Assembly: GCA_002753155.1 (NCBI GenBank)
Contig: PDZW01000002.1
Span: forward strand, 62,001 to 126,000
Origin: Alphaproteobacteria bacterium WMHbin7
Lineage (GTDB): Bacteria > Pseudomonadota > Alphaproteobacteria > Rhodospirillales > WMHbin7
Reading direction: 5' to 3'
DNA: 64,000 nt
Position numbers and translations under genes: made by a program. The notes beneath the pieces are model-generated. The model was not told the DNA's origin, did no database searches, and saw only the letters and a list, made by a program, of their open reading frames with translations. Shown piece after piece: positions 8,444-16,298 of the stretch (position 1 is its first letter; every line of letters starts with the position of its first letter).

Positions 8444-11434
8444 ATGCCGACCATCGGGTTTCGTCTGGCAATTCTGGGCACACTGTTCTTCGTCGTCAAT
8501 CTGGCGCTGTCGATCATCTTGTTTCAGGTCCACCAGGCCAATGTCGATGCGGCCAAGCAGACGGCCATCGAATTGTTCGAGCAGATTGGCGGGCGGGTTA
8601 CCGAGAATATCCAGTCTCATATGGACCAGGCTGCTGCCGCCGCCGAGGTCGTCAGCAGCCTCAAGGAAACGGCTGCATCCCCGACAGGGGCCATGTCCGA
8701 TCACGCCATTTTTGCTCTTTTCAGAGCGTTGCAGACCAGAAACCCCGGCATTTATTCGACCTATGTCGGCTATGGCAACGGCGCCTTTTCGCAACTGATT
8801 GCGGTTCGAGATCAGCCTTCCATTCTGTCTTCCCTTAAGGCGCCTGCGGGAACCCAGGAAGCCAGACGCATCATCCTTCCCGAAGGCTCTTCCCGCGTTC
8901 AGTTTTGGTGGTTCATGGGTGAGGGAGGGGCCGTTCTCGAACATCGGCGCGAAGAAAATCCTGCTTATGATCCCAGGAAGCGTCCCTGGTATGGAGCGGC
9001 ACTATCGACCGAAGAAGCCGTCTTTTCCGACCCCTATGTTTTCAGTTCGACCGCCAGGCCTGGCCTTACGGTTTCGCATACCCTGCCGCTCGGTAACGGC
9101 GTGGTGGGCGTCGATATCACGCTTGACGAGTTGAGCCGGCTTGCCGCCTCGCAGAAGGTTTCATCCAACGGCCGCGTTGTTCTGACCGACGACAAGGGAC
9201 GCGTTCTTGGGGCTTCGGAGGATATCCTTGGCACGGCTTCTCCCCTGGCCGCCCTGGCCGACGTACCCCATCCGCTGGCCCAGCTTCTGGTAAATCACAA
9301 TGCTCCCGAGGCAGGTGTGCAGGCTCTGGGTGCGGATGGACAGGACTATCTGGCCAAACACTATCTCTGGCAGGGCAGCGGCATTGCCATCAATATTCAT
9401 GTCCTGGCCCCTTTCGATGATTTTGCGGGACACATCCGCAAGATCGATCTGCGAATTCTTCTGATCTCTCTGGCGGTTCTGATCGGCGCGATTCCGCTGG
9501 GTCTTTGGCTGGCCAAGCGGCTGAGCGGTACGATCGACGATCTTGCATTGGATGCCGAGCGCATCCGCGAGATGGACTTCACAGGGGAAACGCCTCAAAA
9601 GACGCCTATCCGTGAAATTCAGATTCTGGCCGATACCTTCAAGGCCATGAAGAAGCATATTCTGGAGCGTACCCGTACGCTCAACGCCTCGCAGGAAACA
9701 TTACGTCGATTGATCGAGCTTGGCGTTTCCTTGGGCGCCGAAAGCGATCCTGGTAAAATTTCGGAAACAGCTCTGGCCGAAGCCATGCGCCTGACCAATG
9801 CGGATGGCGGAACGCTCTATATCCGGGTGAGCGAGCAACGCCTCAAGCTTGCCATCATCCGCAACGACACGCTTGGGCTTCGCATCGGCGGTGCCTCGGG
9901 CGAGGAAATGGATTTGCCCGAGCTTGATCTTTGGAGCGATGATGGCGGCACTCCCTTGCGTGACAATGTCATCGCCGATGCCGTTCATGGCGGTCAGCTC
10001 ATTGCCATTTCCGACATTCACGCCTGGGACAAGCACGATATGCATGGCGTGATCGACTTTGATCATGCCACGGGCTATCTGACCCAATCGATGCTCATCA
10101 TTCCCCTAAAGCCCCCCAGCGGCGAGGTGGTGGGCGTTTTGCAGCTCATCAACCCCAAGGACGAGGCTGGAAGGTTCGCAACGATCGGCGGCGTCGCCCA
10201 GCGCCATGTCATGGCCTTGGCGGGCCAGGTCGCGGTGGCGCTTCAGAATCGCAGCCTGATTCAGGCGCAGGAAGCCCTGGTCGACAGCATGGTCGGCATC
10301 ATTTCCTCGGCCATTGACGCCAAGAGTCCTTATACCGGAGATCATGCCAGCCGCCTTGCCCATATCGCTCTCATGCTGGCCGACGAGGCGGGAAAATCGC
10401 AAGACGCCGCTTTCTCATCCTTCGATTTCTCGTCCCCCGATGTTCAACGCGAATTGCGCATAGCCGCCCTGTTGCACGATTGCGGCAAAGTGACGACGCC
10501 GGAATATGTCGTCGATAAGGCGACCAAGCTGGAAACCATACACAACCGTATTCACGAAGTCCGCACAAGGTTCGAGGTGCTGCTGCGCGACGCCGAGATA
10601 GCGCGCTTAACGTCGATCACGCAGGGGGCCGATCCGGCCTCGGCTGATACAGCCTTTGCCGCCCGTCGCCAGGAGCTTCTGGACGATTTCGCCTTCGTCG
10701 CTCAATGCAATGTCGGCTCGGAGCAGATGGATCAGGAGGATGTCTCGCGCTTGGCGCAGATCGCAAGACAAACATGGCTTCGAAACTTCGATGACCGTCT
10801 TGGCCTGTCGATCGAGGAGATGCGCCGTTTGGCCGATGTGCCGCAAACACCTATGCCAGCGGTCGAGCCTTTGCTTTCCAACCGACCGGAACAGCGCATT
10901 TCCTGGACGGGTCTTGAGAAATTCCATAAATCCACCTGGGGATTTACCCTGCCTATTCCTAAGGTGATGTATGACCGAGGCGAGATTTACAATCTGTCCA
11001 TATCCCGCGGCACCTTGACCGCCGAGGAGCGCTTCAAGATCAGCGAACATGCCGTACAGGGCATCATCATGCTGGAAAGTCTGCCTTTCCCACGTCAGTT
11101 GCAGCGCGTCCCGGAAATTGCCTGTGCGCATCACGAAGCCGTCAACGGCAAGGGCTATCCGCGTAGCCTCGATAAATCGGCCATGTCGGTCTCAGCGCGC
11201 ATTTTGGCCATCGCCGATGTGTTCGAGGCCCTGACCGCTGCCGACCGTCCTTACAAGAAGCCCAAGACCTTGTCCGAATCGATCGGTATTCTGGCGGGAT
11301 TCCGCGACCGTCAGCATATCGATTCTGATCTGTTCGCGCTTTTCCTGCGCACAGGGGTCTATCGGCGCTATGCGGAAACCTTCCTGTCGCCAGAGCAGAT
11401 TGATTCCGTCGATGTTGAAAAGTACCTGAACTGA
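8444..11434 (+). CDS. Membrane HD-GYP phosphodiesterase with Cache, HAMP and GAF
   Basis: A 996-residue protein predicted to hydrolyse cyclic di-GMP. Order: N-terminal TM helix (about 7-27), extracytoplasmic dCache-like region (about 30-330), second TM helix (about 337-357), HAMP (about 358-410), GAF (about 430-610), and HD-GYP (about 620-990). In the last domain the metal-binding His678-Asp679 (HDCGK) and the HHEAVNGKGYP motif (His896, His897) are intact, so it should be active. About 100 extra residues lie between these motifs. The SD GAGGAAG precedes the ATG closely. The next gene, 20 nt downstream, is a bacteriohemerythrin, suggesting that oxygen or iron status is linked to c-di-GMP turnover. 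Confidence 0.9.
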   Translation: MPTIGFRLAILGTLFFVVNLALSIILFQVHQANVDAAKQTAIELFEQIGGRVTENIQSHMDQAAAAAEVVSSLKETAASPTGAMSDHAIFALFRALQTRNPGIYSTYVGYGNGAFSQLIAVRDQPSILSSLKAPAGTQEARRIILPEGSSRVQFWWFMGEGGAVLEHRREENPAYDPRKRPWYGAALSTEEAVFSDPYVFSSTARPGLTVSHTLPLGNGVVGVDITLDELSRLAASQKVSSNGRVVLTDDKGRVLGASEDILGTASPLAALADVPHPLAQLLVNHNAPEAGVQALGADGQDYLAKHYLWQGSGIAINIHVLAPFDDFAGHIRKIDLRILLISLAVLIGAIPLGLWLAKRLSGTIDDLALDAERIREMDFTGETPQKTPIREIQILADTFKAMKKHILERTRTLNASQETLRRLIELGVSLGAESDPGKISETALAEAMRLTNADGGTLYIRVSEQRLKLAIIRNDTLGLRIGGASGEEMDLPELDLWSDDGGTPLRDNVIADAVHGGQLIAISDIHAWDKHDMHGVIDFDHATGYLTQSMLIIPLKPPSGEVVGVLQLINPKDEAGRFATIGGVAQRHVMALAGQVAVALQNRSLIQAQEALVDSMVGIISSAIDAKSPYTGDHASRLAHIALMLADEAGKSQDAAFSSFDFSSPDVQRELRIAALLHDCGKVTTPEYVVDKATKLETIHNRIHEVRTRFEVLLRDAEIARLTSITQGADPASADTAFAARRQELLDDFAFVAQCNVGSEQMDQEDVSRLAQIARQTWLRNFDDRLGLSIEEMRRLADVPQTPMPAVEPLLSNRPEQRISWTGLEKFHKSTWGFTLPIPKVMYDRGEIYNLSISRGTLTAEERFKISEHAVQGIIMLESLPFPRQLQRVPEIACAHHEAVNGKGYPRSLDKSAMSVSARILAIADVFEALTAADRPYKKPKTLSESIGILAGFRDRQHIDSDLFALFLRTGVYRRYAETFLSPEQIDSVDVEKYLN

Positions 11435-11453
11435 AGAGGGGAGGCCTCGGGCC

Positions 11454-11834
11454 ATGGTTGTTCACGCGGTCAAATGGACGGAAGACCTTGCCGTCGGCGT
11501 CGATGTTCTTGACAACGATCACCGTCGTTTGGTGATTTTGATGAACAAGGTCATCGCCGCCTTCTATGCGGGCGTTGGGTCCAGAATGGTCAATGCCGCC
11601 ATGGACGAGCTTGAGGCTTATACGCGCGAACATTTCACGCGCGAAGAGGAGATGATGGAAGGCAAGGGCTATGCCGAGTTGGAATCGCACAAGGAACAGC
11701 ATGGCAAGTTGATCGCCGAACTGGCGCGCCTGAGGGCCGTGAAAAGCGGCACCGAGGTCATTCCCCTGCTCTATGACTGGCTGGTCACCCACATCATGAA
11801 AACCGATAAGGGCTACAGCCATCTATTCCGGTAA
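11454..11834 (+). CDS. Bacteriohemerythrin
   Basis: A 126-residue single-domain di-iron oxygen carrier or sensor. All seven ligands of the family are visible: His in DNDH, HFTREE (His and Glu), HKEQH (two His), and HIMKTD (His and Asp). The length and the YSHLF C-terminus are typical. It lies 20 nt after the HD-GYP gene on the same strand and is probably cotranscribed. The likely role is oxygen delivery or sensing linked to signalling, as seen in microaerophilic alphaproteobacteria. It is a useful contrast with the kinase at 3.2 kb, whose hemerythrin domain lacks the last His. Confidence 0.95.
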   Translation: MVVHAVKWTEDLAVGVDVLDNDHRRLVILMNKVIAAFYAGVGSRMVNAAMDELEAYTREHFTREEEMMEGKGYAELESHKEQHGKLIAELARLRAVKSGTEVIPLLYDWLVTHIMKTDKGYSHLFR

Positions 11835-11850
11835 GTGAGGGAGGCAGGGC

Positions 11851-12306
11851 TTATGCCGAGGAAGGCTTGGCCTTGGCCGGGTCGCCGTCCTTGAGGCCGG
11901 TCACCAGGGCCACCAGCTTCTTTTCCAGTTGAATGGGCGAGAAGGGCTTGACCAGATAGGCATCGACGCCGATTTCCTTGGCCTGAATGACCGAACCTTC
12001 GTCGGCTCGGGCCGTCAGCATGATGAAAGGCATGGTAACACCATCGGCCCGCAACTTGCGCAGGAATTCAAGCCCGGTGATGCCCGGCATGTTCCAATCG
12101 CAGATGACGAAATTGACGGCGGCGGTCCCATTCATGACCTTCATTGCCTCGACCGCGTCTCTGGCCAGAAAACTGTCGCCCACCCCCAGGTCGGTCAGCA
12201 CCATCTTGATTAGGTTGAGGATGTAGTCGTTGTCATCGACGACCAGCACGCGCAGCTTGGCCAGTTCGGGAATCTTCTCGGCGCGCATGGAAACCATAAC
12301 AGACAT
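11851..12306 (-). CDS. CheY-like single-domain response regulator
   Basis: A 151-residue receiver with no output domain. The acidic pair is in VVDDND, the phospho-acceptor Asp is in VICDWNMPG, the Thr is in MLTAR, and the Lys is in LVKPFS. The C-terminal 15 residues form a Lys/Pro/Ser tail. It converges with the bacteriohemerythrin gene and diverges from the aminotransferase. No chemotaxis genes are nearby, so its partner is unknown; the hemerythrin kinase at 3.2 kb is the closest kinase in the window, but that link is only inference. Three ATGs fall within the first seven codons and no clear SD separates them; the longest form is given. Confidence 0.9.
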   Translation of the reverse strand: MSVMVSMRAEKIPELAKLRVLVVDDNDYILNLIKMVLTDLGVGDSFLARDAVEAMKVMNGTAAVNFVICDWNMPGITGLEFLRKLRADGVTMPFIMLTARADEGSVIQAKEIGVDAYLVKPFSPIQLEKKLVALVTGLKDGDPAKAKPSSA

Positions 12307-12432
12307 ACCCGGTTCGTGTTAATTTTGCATGATATTGAGGGGAGACGCCTTGTCAATCAAGAGGGAAGCGGTTGCCAAACCCGAGGCGAAGGGTATCCTT
12401 GGGCAATTGTCCCCTTCTGGAGCCATAAATCA

Positions 12433-13614
12433 ATGAGCGCGCTGCCAAGGCCTTTCAACCCGCCAGCCCGTGTCCTTATGGGGCCGGGGCCGTCGGACGT
12501 GCCGCCCCGGATTCTGGCCGCCTTGGCCCGGCCGACCGTGGGGCACCTCGATCCCAGCTTCATTCAATTGATGGACGAGGTGAAGGCGCTGTTGCAAATG
12601 GCGTTCATGACCGGCAATGACCTGACCTTGCCGGTGTCCGGTCCCGGTTCTGCGGGCATGGAGACCTGCTTCGTCAATCTGCTCGAACCGGGCGATACCG
12701 CCATCGTTGCCGTCAACGGCGTGTTCGGCCAGCGCATGAAGGAGAATGTCGAGCGCGCTGGGGCAGGGGCCGTCCTGGTCGAGGTCGAGTGGGGCCATCC
12801 GGTCGATCCGGCCAAGGTCGAGGCGGCGCTTAAGGCCCATCCCGAAGCTCGTCTGCTGGCCTTTGTGCATGCCGAAACCTCGACCGGAGTTGAAAGTGAC
12901 GCCGAAACCCTGTGCGCCCTGGCCCGGAAATACGACGCGCTGTCGGTCGTGGATTGCGTGACCTCGCTGGGGGGCATTCCCGTTCGCGTCGATGCCTGGG
13001 GGGCCGATGCCGTCTATTCCGGCTCGCAGAAATGCCTGTCTTGTGTGCCCGGTCTCTCGCCCGTCACCTTCAGCCCCCGAGCGGTCCAGCGCATTCGCGG
13101 GCGAAACCGCAAGGTGCAAAGCTGGTTCATGGACCTCAATCTGGTCATGGGCTATTGGGGGGCAGGGGCCAAGCGGGCCTATCATCACACGGCTCCGATC
13201 AATGCGCTCTACGCCCTGCATGAATCGCTTCTGATGTTGGCCGAGGAAGGATTGGAAAAGGCCTGGGCGCGCCATCTGCGTTTGCATCTGGCGCTTCGTG
13301 CGGGGATCGAGGCCATGGGGCTTTCTTTTCTGGCCGATGAATCCTGCCGCCTGCCGCAATTGAATGCCGTGCGGGTACCTGAAGGAATCGACGAGGCAAG
13401 TGTGCGGACCCAACTTCTCGAACGCTTCGGCATCGAACTGGGGGCGGGGCTGGGGCCTTTGGCCGGAAAAATCTGGCGGATCGGCTTGATGGGGGCATCG
13501 GCTAGCGCCTCGAACGTTCTTTTATGCCTGGGGGCGCTGGAAAGCACTCTGGCCGGAATGAAGGCGCCCATTCATGTCGGTGCCGCTTTGCCGGCCGCCA
13601 TGGCGAAAATTTAG
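12433..13614 (+). CDS. Class V aminotransferase, alanine/serine-glyoxylate type
   Basis: A 393-residue PLP enzyme of fold type I. The Schiff-base lysine is Lys200 in SGSQKCL, and the cofactor Asp lies in [10 protein letters not shown]. The N-terminal [13 protein letters not shown] and the [11 protein letters not shown] stretch match the alanine-glyoxylate / serine-glyoxylate / serine-pyruvate group. It would transfer an amino group from alanine or serine to glyoxylate; which donor is used cannot be read from sequence. An upstream in-frame GTG (12316) would add 39 residues without family similarity, so ATG 12433 is preferred. The glycosyltransferase starts 13 nt after its stop. Confidence 0.88.
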   Translation: MSALPRPFNPPARVLMGPGPSDVPPRILAALARPTVGHLDPSFIQLMDEVKALLQMAFMTGNDLTLPVSGPGSAGMETCFVNLLEPGDTAIVAVNGVFGQRMKENVERAGAGAVLVEVEWGHPVDPAKVEAALKAHPEARLLAFVHAETSTGVESDAETLCALARKYDALSVVDCVTSLGGIPVRVDAWGADAVYSGSQKCLSCVPGLSPVTFSPRAVQRIRGRNRKVQSWFMDLNLVMGYWGAGAKRAYHHTAPINALYALHESLLMLAEEGLEKAWARHLRLHLALRAGIEAMGLSFLADESCRLPQLNAVRVPEGIDEASVRTQLLERFGIELGAGLGPLAGKIWRIGLMGASASASNVLLCLGALESTLAGMKAPIHVGAALPAAMAKI

Positions 13615-13627
13615 AGGGGGATGGCGA

Positions 13628-14647
13628 ATGCGCATCGCCATCGTGACCGATGCCTGGTTTCCGCAGGAAAACGGTGTGGTGCGCGTTCTGGCGACCCTGA
13701 CCCAACGGCTGAAACGCCGGGGCCACGAGATTTTGCTGATCGAGCCCGGCCAATTCCGAACCATTCCCTGTCCGACCTATCCCGACATCCGCTTGGCCTT
13801 CGGGGTCGGCGGCGACATCGGGCGGCGTCTGGATGACTTTGCGCCAGAGGCCCTGCATCTGCCCACCGAAGGGCCGCTGGGCTGGGCGGCCAGGGGGCTG
13901 GCTCTGAAACGTGGCTGGCCCTTCACCTCGGCCTATCATTCGAAATTTCCTGAATATATCCAGGCGCGGACAGGATTGCCCCTGTCCTGGCTGTATGCCC
14001 CCGTGCGCAAATTCCATCAGGCCTCCTCGGGTGTCCTCTGTCCGTCGCCCTCGGTTTATCGGGAATTGTCTGAACGCGTATTTACGCATCTGAGGCTTTG
14101 GTCGCATGGGGTCGATACCGATGTCTTCCACCCCCAGCCCAAGGATTTCTTGAATTTGGCGCGCCCCGTTCACATGTATGTAGGACGGGTTACGGTGGAG
14201 AAGAATCTGGATGCCTTTCTGAAGCTCGATCTTCCCGGCTCGAAGGTGATCGTGGGCTCGGGTCCGGCCCGCAATACTCTGATGCGCCGTTATCCAGAGG
14301 CGCATTTCAAGGTCGCCCATGGCGATGCGGAACTGTCGCGTTATTTCGCCGCTGCCGACGTTTTCGTCTTTCCCAGCCTGACCGATACCTTCGGTCTGGT
14401 GATGCTGGAGGCCATGGCGTCTGGCGTTCCCGTGGCGGCTTTTCCCGTCACCGGGCCGCTGGATGTTCTGGGGGAATCGAAAGCGGGTGTGTTAGACTGG
14501 GATCTGGCAAAAGCGGCGGGTCTTGCCCTGTCCATCGATCCTTCGATTTGCCGGGCGCATGCGCTGGGATTTTCCTGGGACCATGTGACCGACCAATTCC
14601 TGGACTTCCTGGCTCCGATCGGATCGCCGGAAAGGTTGTGCGCATGA
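13628..14647 (+). CDS. GT4-family glycosyltransferase
   Basis: A 339-residue GT-B glycosyltransferase. The N-terminus MRIAIVTDAW followed by ENGVVRVLATL is typical of the group that includes plant SQD2-like and bacterial MgtA-like lipid or mannosyl transferases. The C-terminal nucleotide-sugar site shows VGRVTVEKNL and EAMASGVPVAAF with the conserved EX7E-like glutamates. It probably glycosylates a membrane lipid or polyisoprenoid acceptor in the cytoplasm; the donor sugar is unknown. The start is set by GAGGGGGATGGCGA just before the ATG. Its stop overlaps the next ATG (ATGA at 14644), which couples it to a small membrane-anchored protein. Confidence 0.87.
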   Translation: MRIAIVTDAWFPQENGVVRVLATLTQRLKRRGHEILLIEPGQFRTIPCPTYPDIRLAFGVGGDIGRRLDDFAPEALHLPTEGPLGWAARGLALKRGWPFTSAYHSKFPEYIQARTGLPLSWLYAPVRKFHQASSGVLCPSPSVYRELSERVFTHLRLWSHGVDTDVFHPQPKDFLNLARPVHMYVGRVTVEKNLDAFLKLDLPGSKVIVGSGPARNTLMRRYPEAHFKVAHGDAELSRYFAAADVFVFPSLTDTFGLVMLEAMASGVPVAAFPVTGPLDVLGESKAGVLDWDLAKAAGLALSIDPSICRAHALGFSWDHVTDQFLDFLAPIGSPERLCA

Positions 14648-15108
14648 AGTCTTATGTCATCACAGTGATCGTTCTGATCGCTCTGGCGGTCTTTCTGACG
14701 ATTTCGGCGGGCCAGTTGAGTGATCGTTACGAATCCCCCCCTCCGCCTGGTTTCACGCGCGATGTTCCGAAGAATCTGGATGGGCTGTGGGGCGAACATG
14801 GCGATTGTTCCAGCAAGGCTACGCGCACACTCGATTTTCTCGATGGCGGTTTTCGCTGGAAGAAGGGGGGGACGGGGCGCGACAATTACGGATTGGTGCG
14901 CGGCGTTTACAAATACGATCTGGGGGCGGCGCGCGTTCTGTTCAAGCTGAATGAGACGGCAGAGGGGGTCGATCCCAAGCGCGGGCCGGAATATGAAATC
15001 AACATCATGGGTGACACCATGGTGCGCCGCCATGTCTTCGAGGGATTCACCGAGGTTTATCAGCGCTGCCGCGAGCAGCCTGTCCGCAAGGACGTGCCGC
15101 AATATTGA
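14644..15108 (+). CDS. Small membrane-anchored or exported protein, unknown
   Basis: A 154-residue protein with one N-terminal hydrophobic helix (about 5-25; uncleaved anchor or signal peptide) and a soluble domain of about 120 residues. The soluble part has two cysteines (WGEHGDCSS and YQRCREQP) that could form a disulfide in the periplasm. I do not recognise a family. It is coupled to the GT4 gene by an ATGA overlap, so it may act with the transferase at the membrane. It is followed by an AT-rich gap with a change of base composition that opens the accessory cassette. Confidence 0.75.
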   Translation: MKSYVITVIVLIALAVFLTISAGQLSDRYESPPPPGFTRDVPKNLDGLWGEHGDCSSKATRTLDFLDGGFRWKKGGTGRDNYGLVRGVYKYDLGAARVLFKLNETAEGVDPKRGPEYEINIMGDTMVRRHVFEGFTEVYQRCREQPVRKDVPQY

Positions 15109-15269
15109 TTGTGTCTATGGCCGGGCGCAGGGCTTTCAATTGAGCCGTTAAATACACGCAAAAGCACATTAAATCCGCATCAATCAATAAATGATTGCGT
15201 AATTGCAATTATCGGTCTATTTATTATCGGCATATATCGCAATAATAGACATTCCCGGGGGAGGGGCTC
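15109..15269 (+). promoter_or_regulatory. AT-rich leader of the LamG cassette
   Basis: A 161-bp gap markedly richer in A/T than its surroundings, with many short TAAT/ATTA tracts, between GC-rich housekeeping genes and the next three-gene cassette. A strong SD (GGGGGAGGGG) ends it, about 5 nt before the ATG at 15270. Short inverted words such as ATTGC/GCAAT occur. I cannot place -35/-10 boxes with confidence. The composition is what is expected of a silenced or horizontally acquired promoter. Confidence 0.4.
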
Positions 15270-16286
15270 ATGCCGACATTCAATGATCTTTTTGTGCGCG
15301 ACAGCCTGCAGGATACGGGCGTCGTCCCATCGCCGGGTTATCCCTACACATCTCCTGACATCATCTGCTATCAGCAGGTGGCAGACCCGACGACGACCTT
15401 CACCAACAACTACAACACCGATCCCAACATTCCTTATGAGATTGGCGTGTACAATTATGTCTATGTCCGGGCGAGCAACTTAAGCACGCAACCAGCGAGC
15501 GGCACGATGAAGGTCTATGTCACCGACATCAATTTCGTGCTGACACCCAACACATGGATCAACAAGGCAATGACGACGGGGGGCGGCCAGAATTTCGTCG
15601 CGCTGCCGCAAGTGCCAGCCCCTCAGCCGACGGCTCCCTCGATCTCTGTGGCAACGACCCCTTTCATGTGGCAGCCGCCCACGGACAACAAGCATTACTG
15701 CGCCATCGGCCAGGTGATCACGCAAAGCCATCCCAATAACATTCCGGCGTCGTTCTCGAAATGGGATGATTTCGTCATGTGGGTGCGTAACAACCAGAAC
15801 ATCTGCTGGCGCAATCTGAGCATCGTCAACAATCTGCCTAATCCGCAATGGGATCAGCCGATACCCTTCAACAACATTACCAGTCAGCAATCGCCAATTA
15901 TGTTCATTGCAACCTGCACGAATCTGCCCATTGGGTCGACCGTTACGCTGAAATGCGATGCCTTGAGCATCAATGTCAGCAATACCATCACAAATGTGCA
16001 GCAGTATGTTTACGGTCCCGGCATGTGTCCCGGCGGATTTGCTGGATATCTGGAAACCATGGTCTTTTTGCCCAGCGGTAAACCTTGGAGCGGGTCTATC
16101 AGCACGGCTTATTACGTTGGTGTCGACTCTGACTCCGCCGCATCGCGCTTTGCTCTCGATCTCAGGTGTCATGCGGTTGATCCGCAGGCGCTAAGCCTTG
16201 GAAACGGCAATCTGATCGAGGCGGGCAACTGCTCCTTCGTCTTCGGATCGCCTCCTTCCACAGAGCGTCTGCTGGCACTTCGCTAA
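15270..16286 (+). CDS. Unknown beta-rich protein, first gene of LamG cassette
   Basis: A 338-residue protein without signal peptide or membrane helix. It is rich in Asn, Thr, Pro and aromatic residues, with alternating hydrophobic patterns that suggest two or three beta-sandwich units. Recognisable segments include SPDIICYQ, NYVYVRASNLS and HYCAIGQVITQSHPN; these look like structural or adhesion-type domains, but I cannot name a family. The codon and base composition is less GC-biased than in the neighbours. It is followed after 12 nt by the 1089-residue LamG protein, so the two are probably cotranscribed. It could be a structural, carrier or binding partner of that protein; this is inference. 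Confidence 0.8.
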   Translation: MPTFNDLFVRDSLQDTGVVPSPGYPYTSPDIICYQQVADPTTTFTNNYNTDPNIPYEIGVYNYVYVRASNLSTQPASGTMKVYVTDINFVLTPNTWINKAMTTGGGQNFVALPQVPAPQPTAPSISVATTPFMWQPPTDNKHYCAIGQVITQSHPNNIPASFSKWDDFVMWVRNNQNICWRNLSIVNNLPNPQWDQPIPFNNITSQQSPIMFIATCTNLPIGSTVTLKCDALSINVSNTITNVQQYVYGPGMCPGGFAGYLETMVFLPSGKPWSGSISTAYYVGVDSDSAASRFALDLRCHAVDPQALSLGNGNLIEAGNCSFVFGSPPSTERLLALR

Positions 16287-16298
16287 GGGAGAGACAAC

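Noticed and set aside
6331-8838. 835-codon open frame on the plus strand
   Set aside because: It is antisense to the intact Pat-type gene, has His/Gly-rich composition with no family pattern, and arises from the GC-rich codon bias of the real gene.
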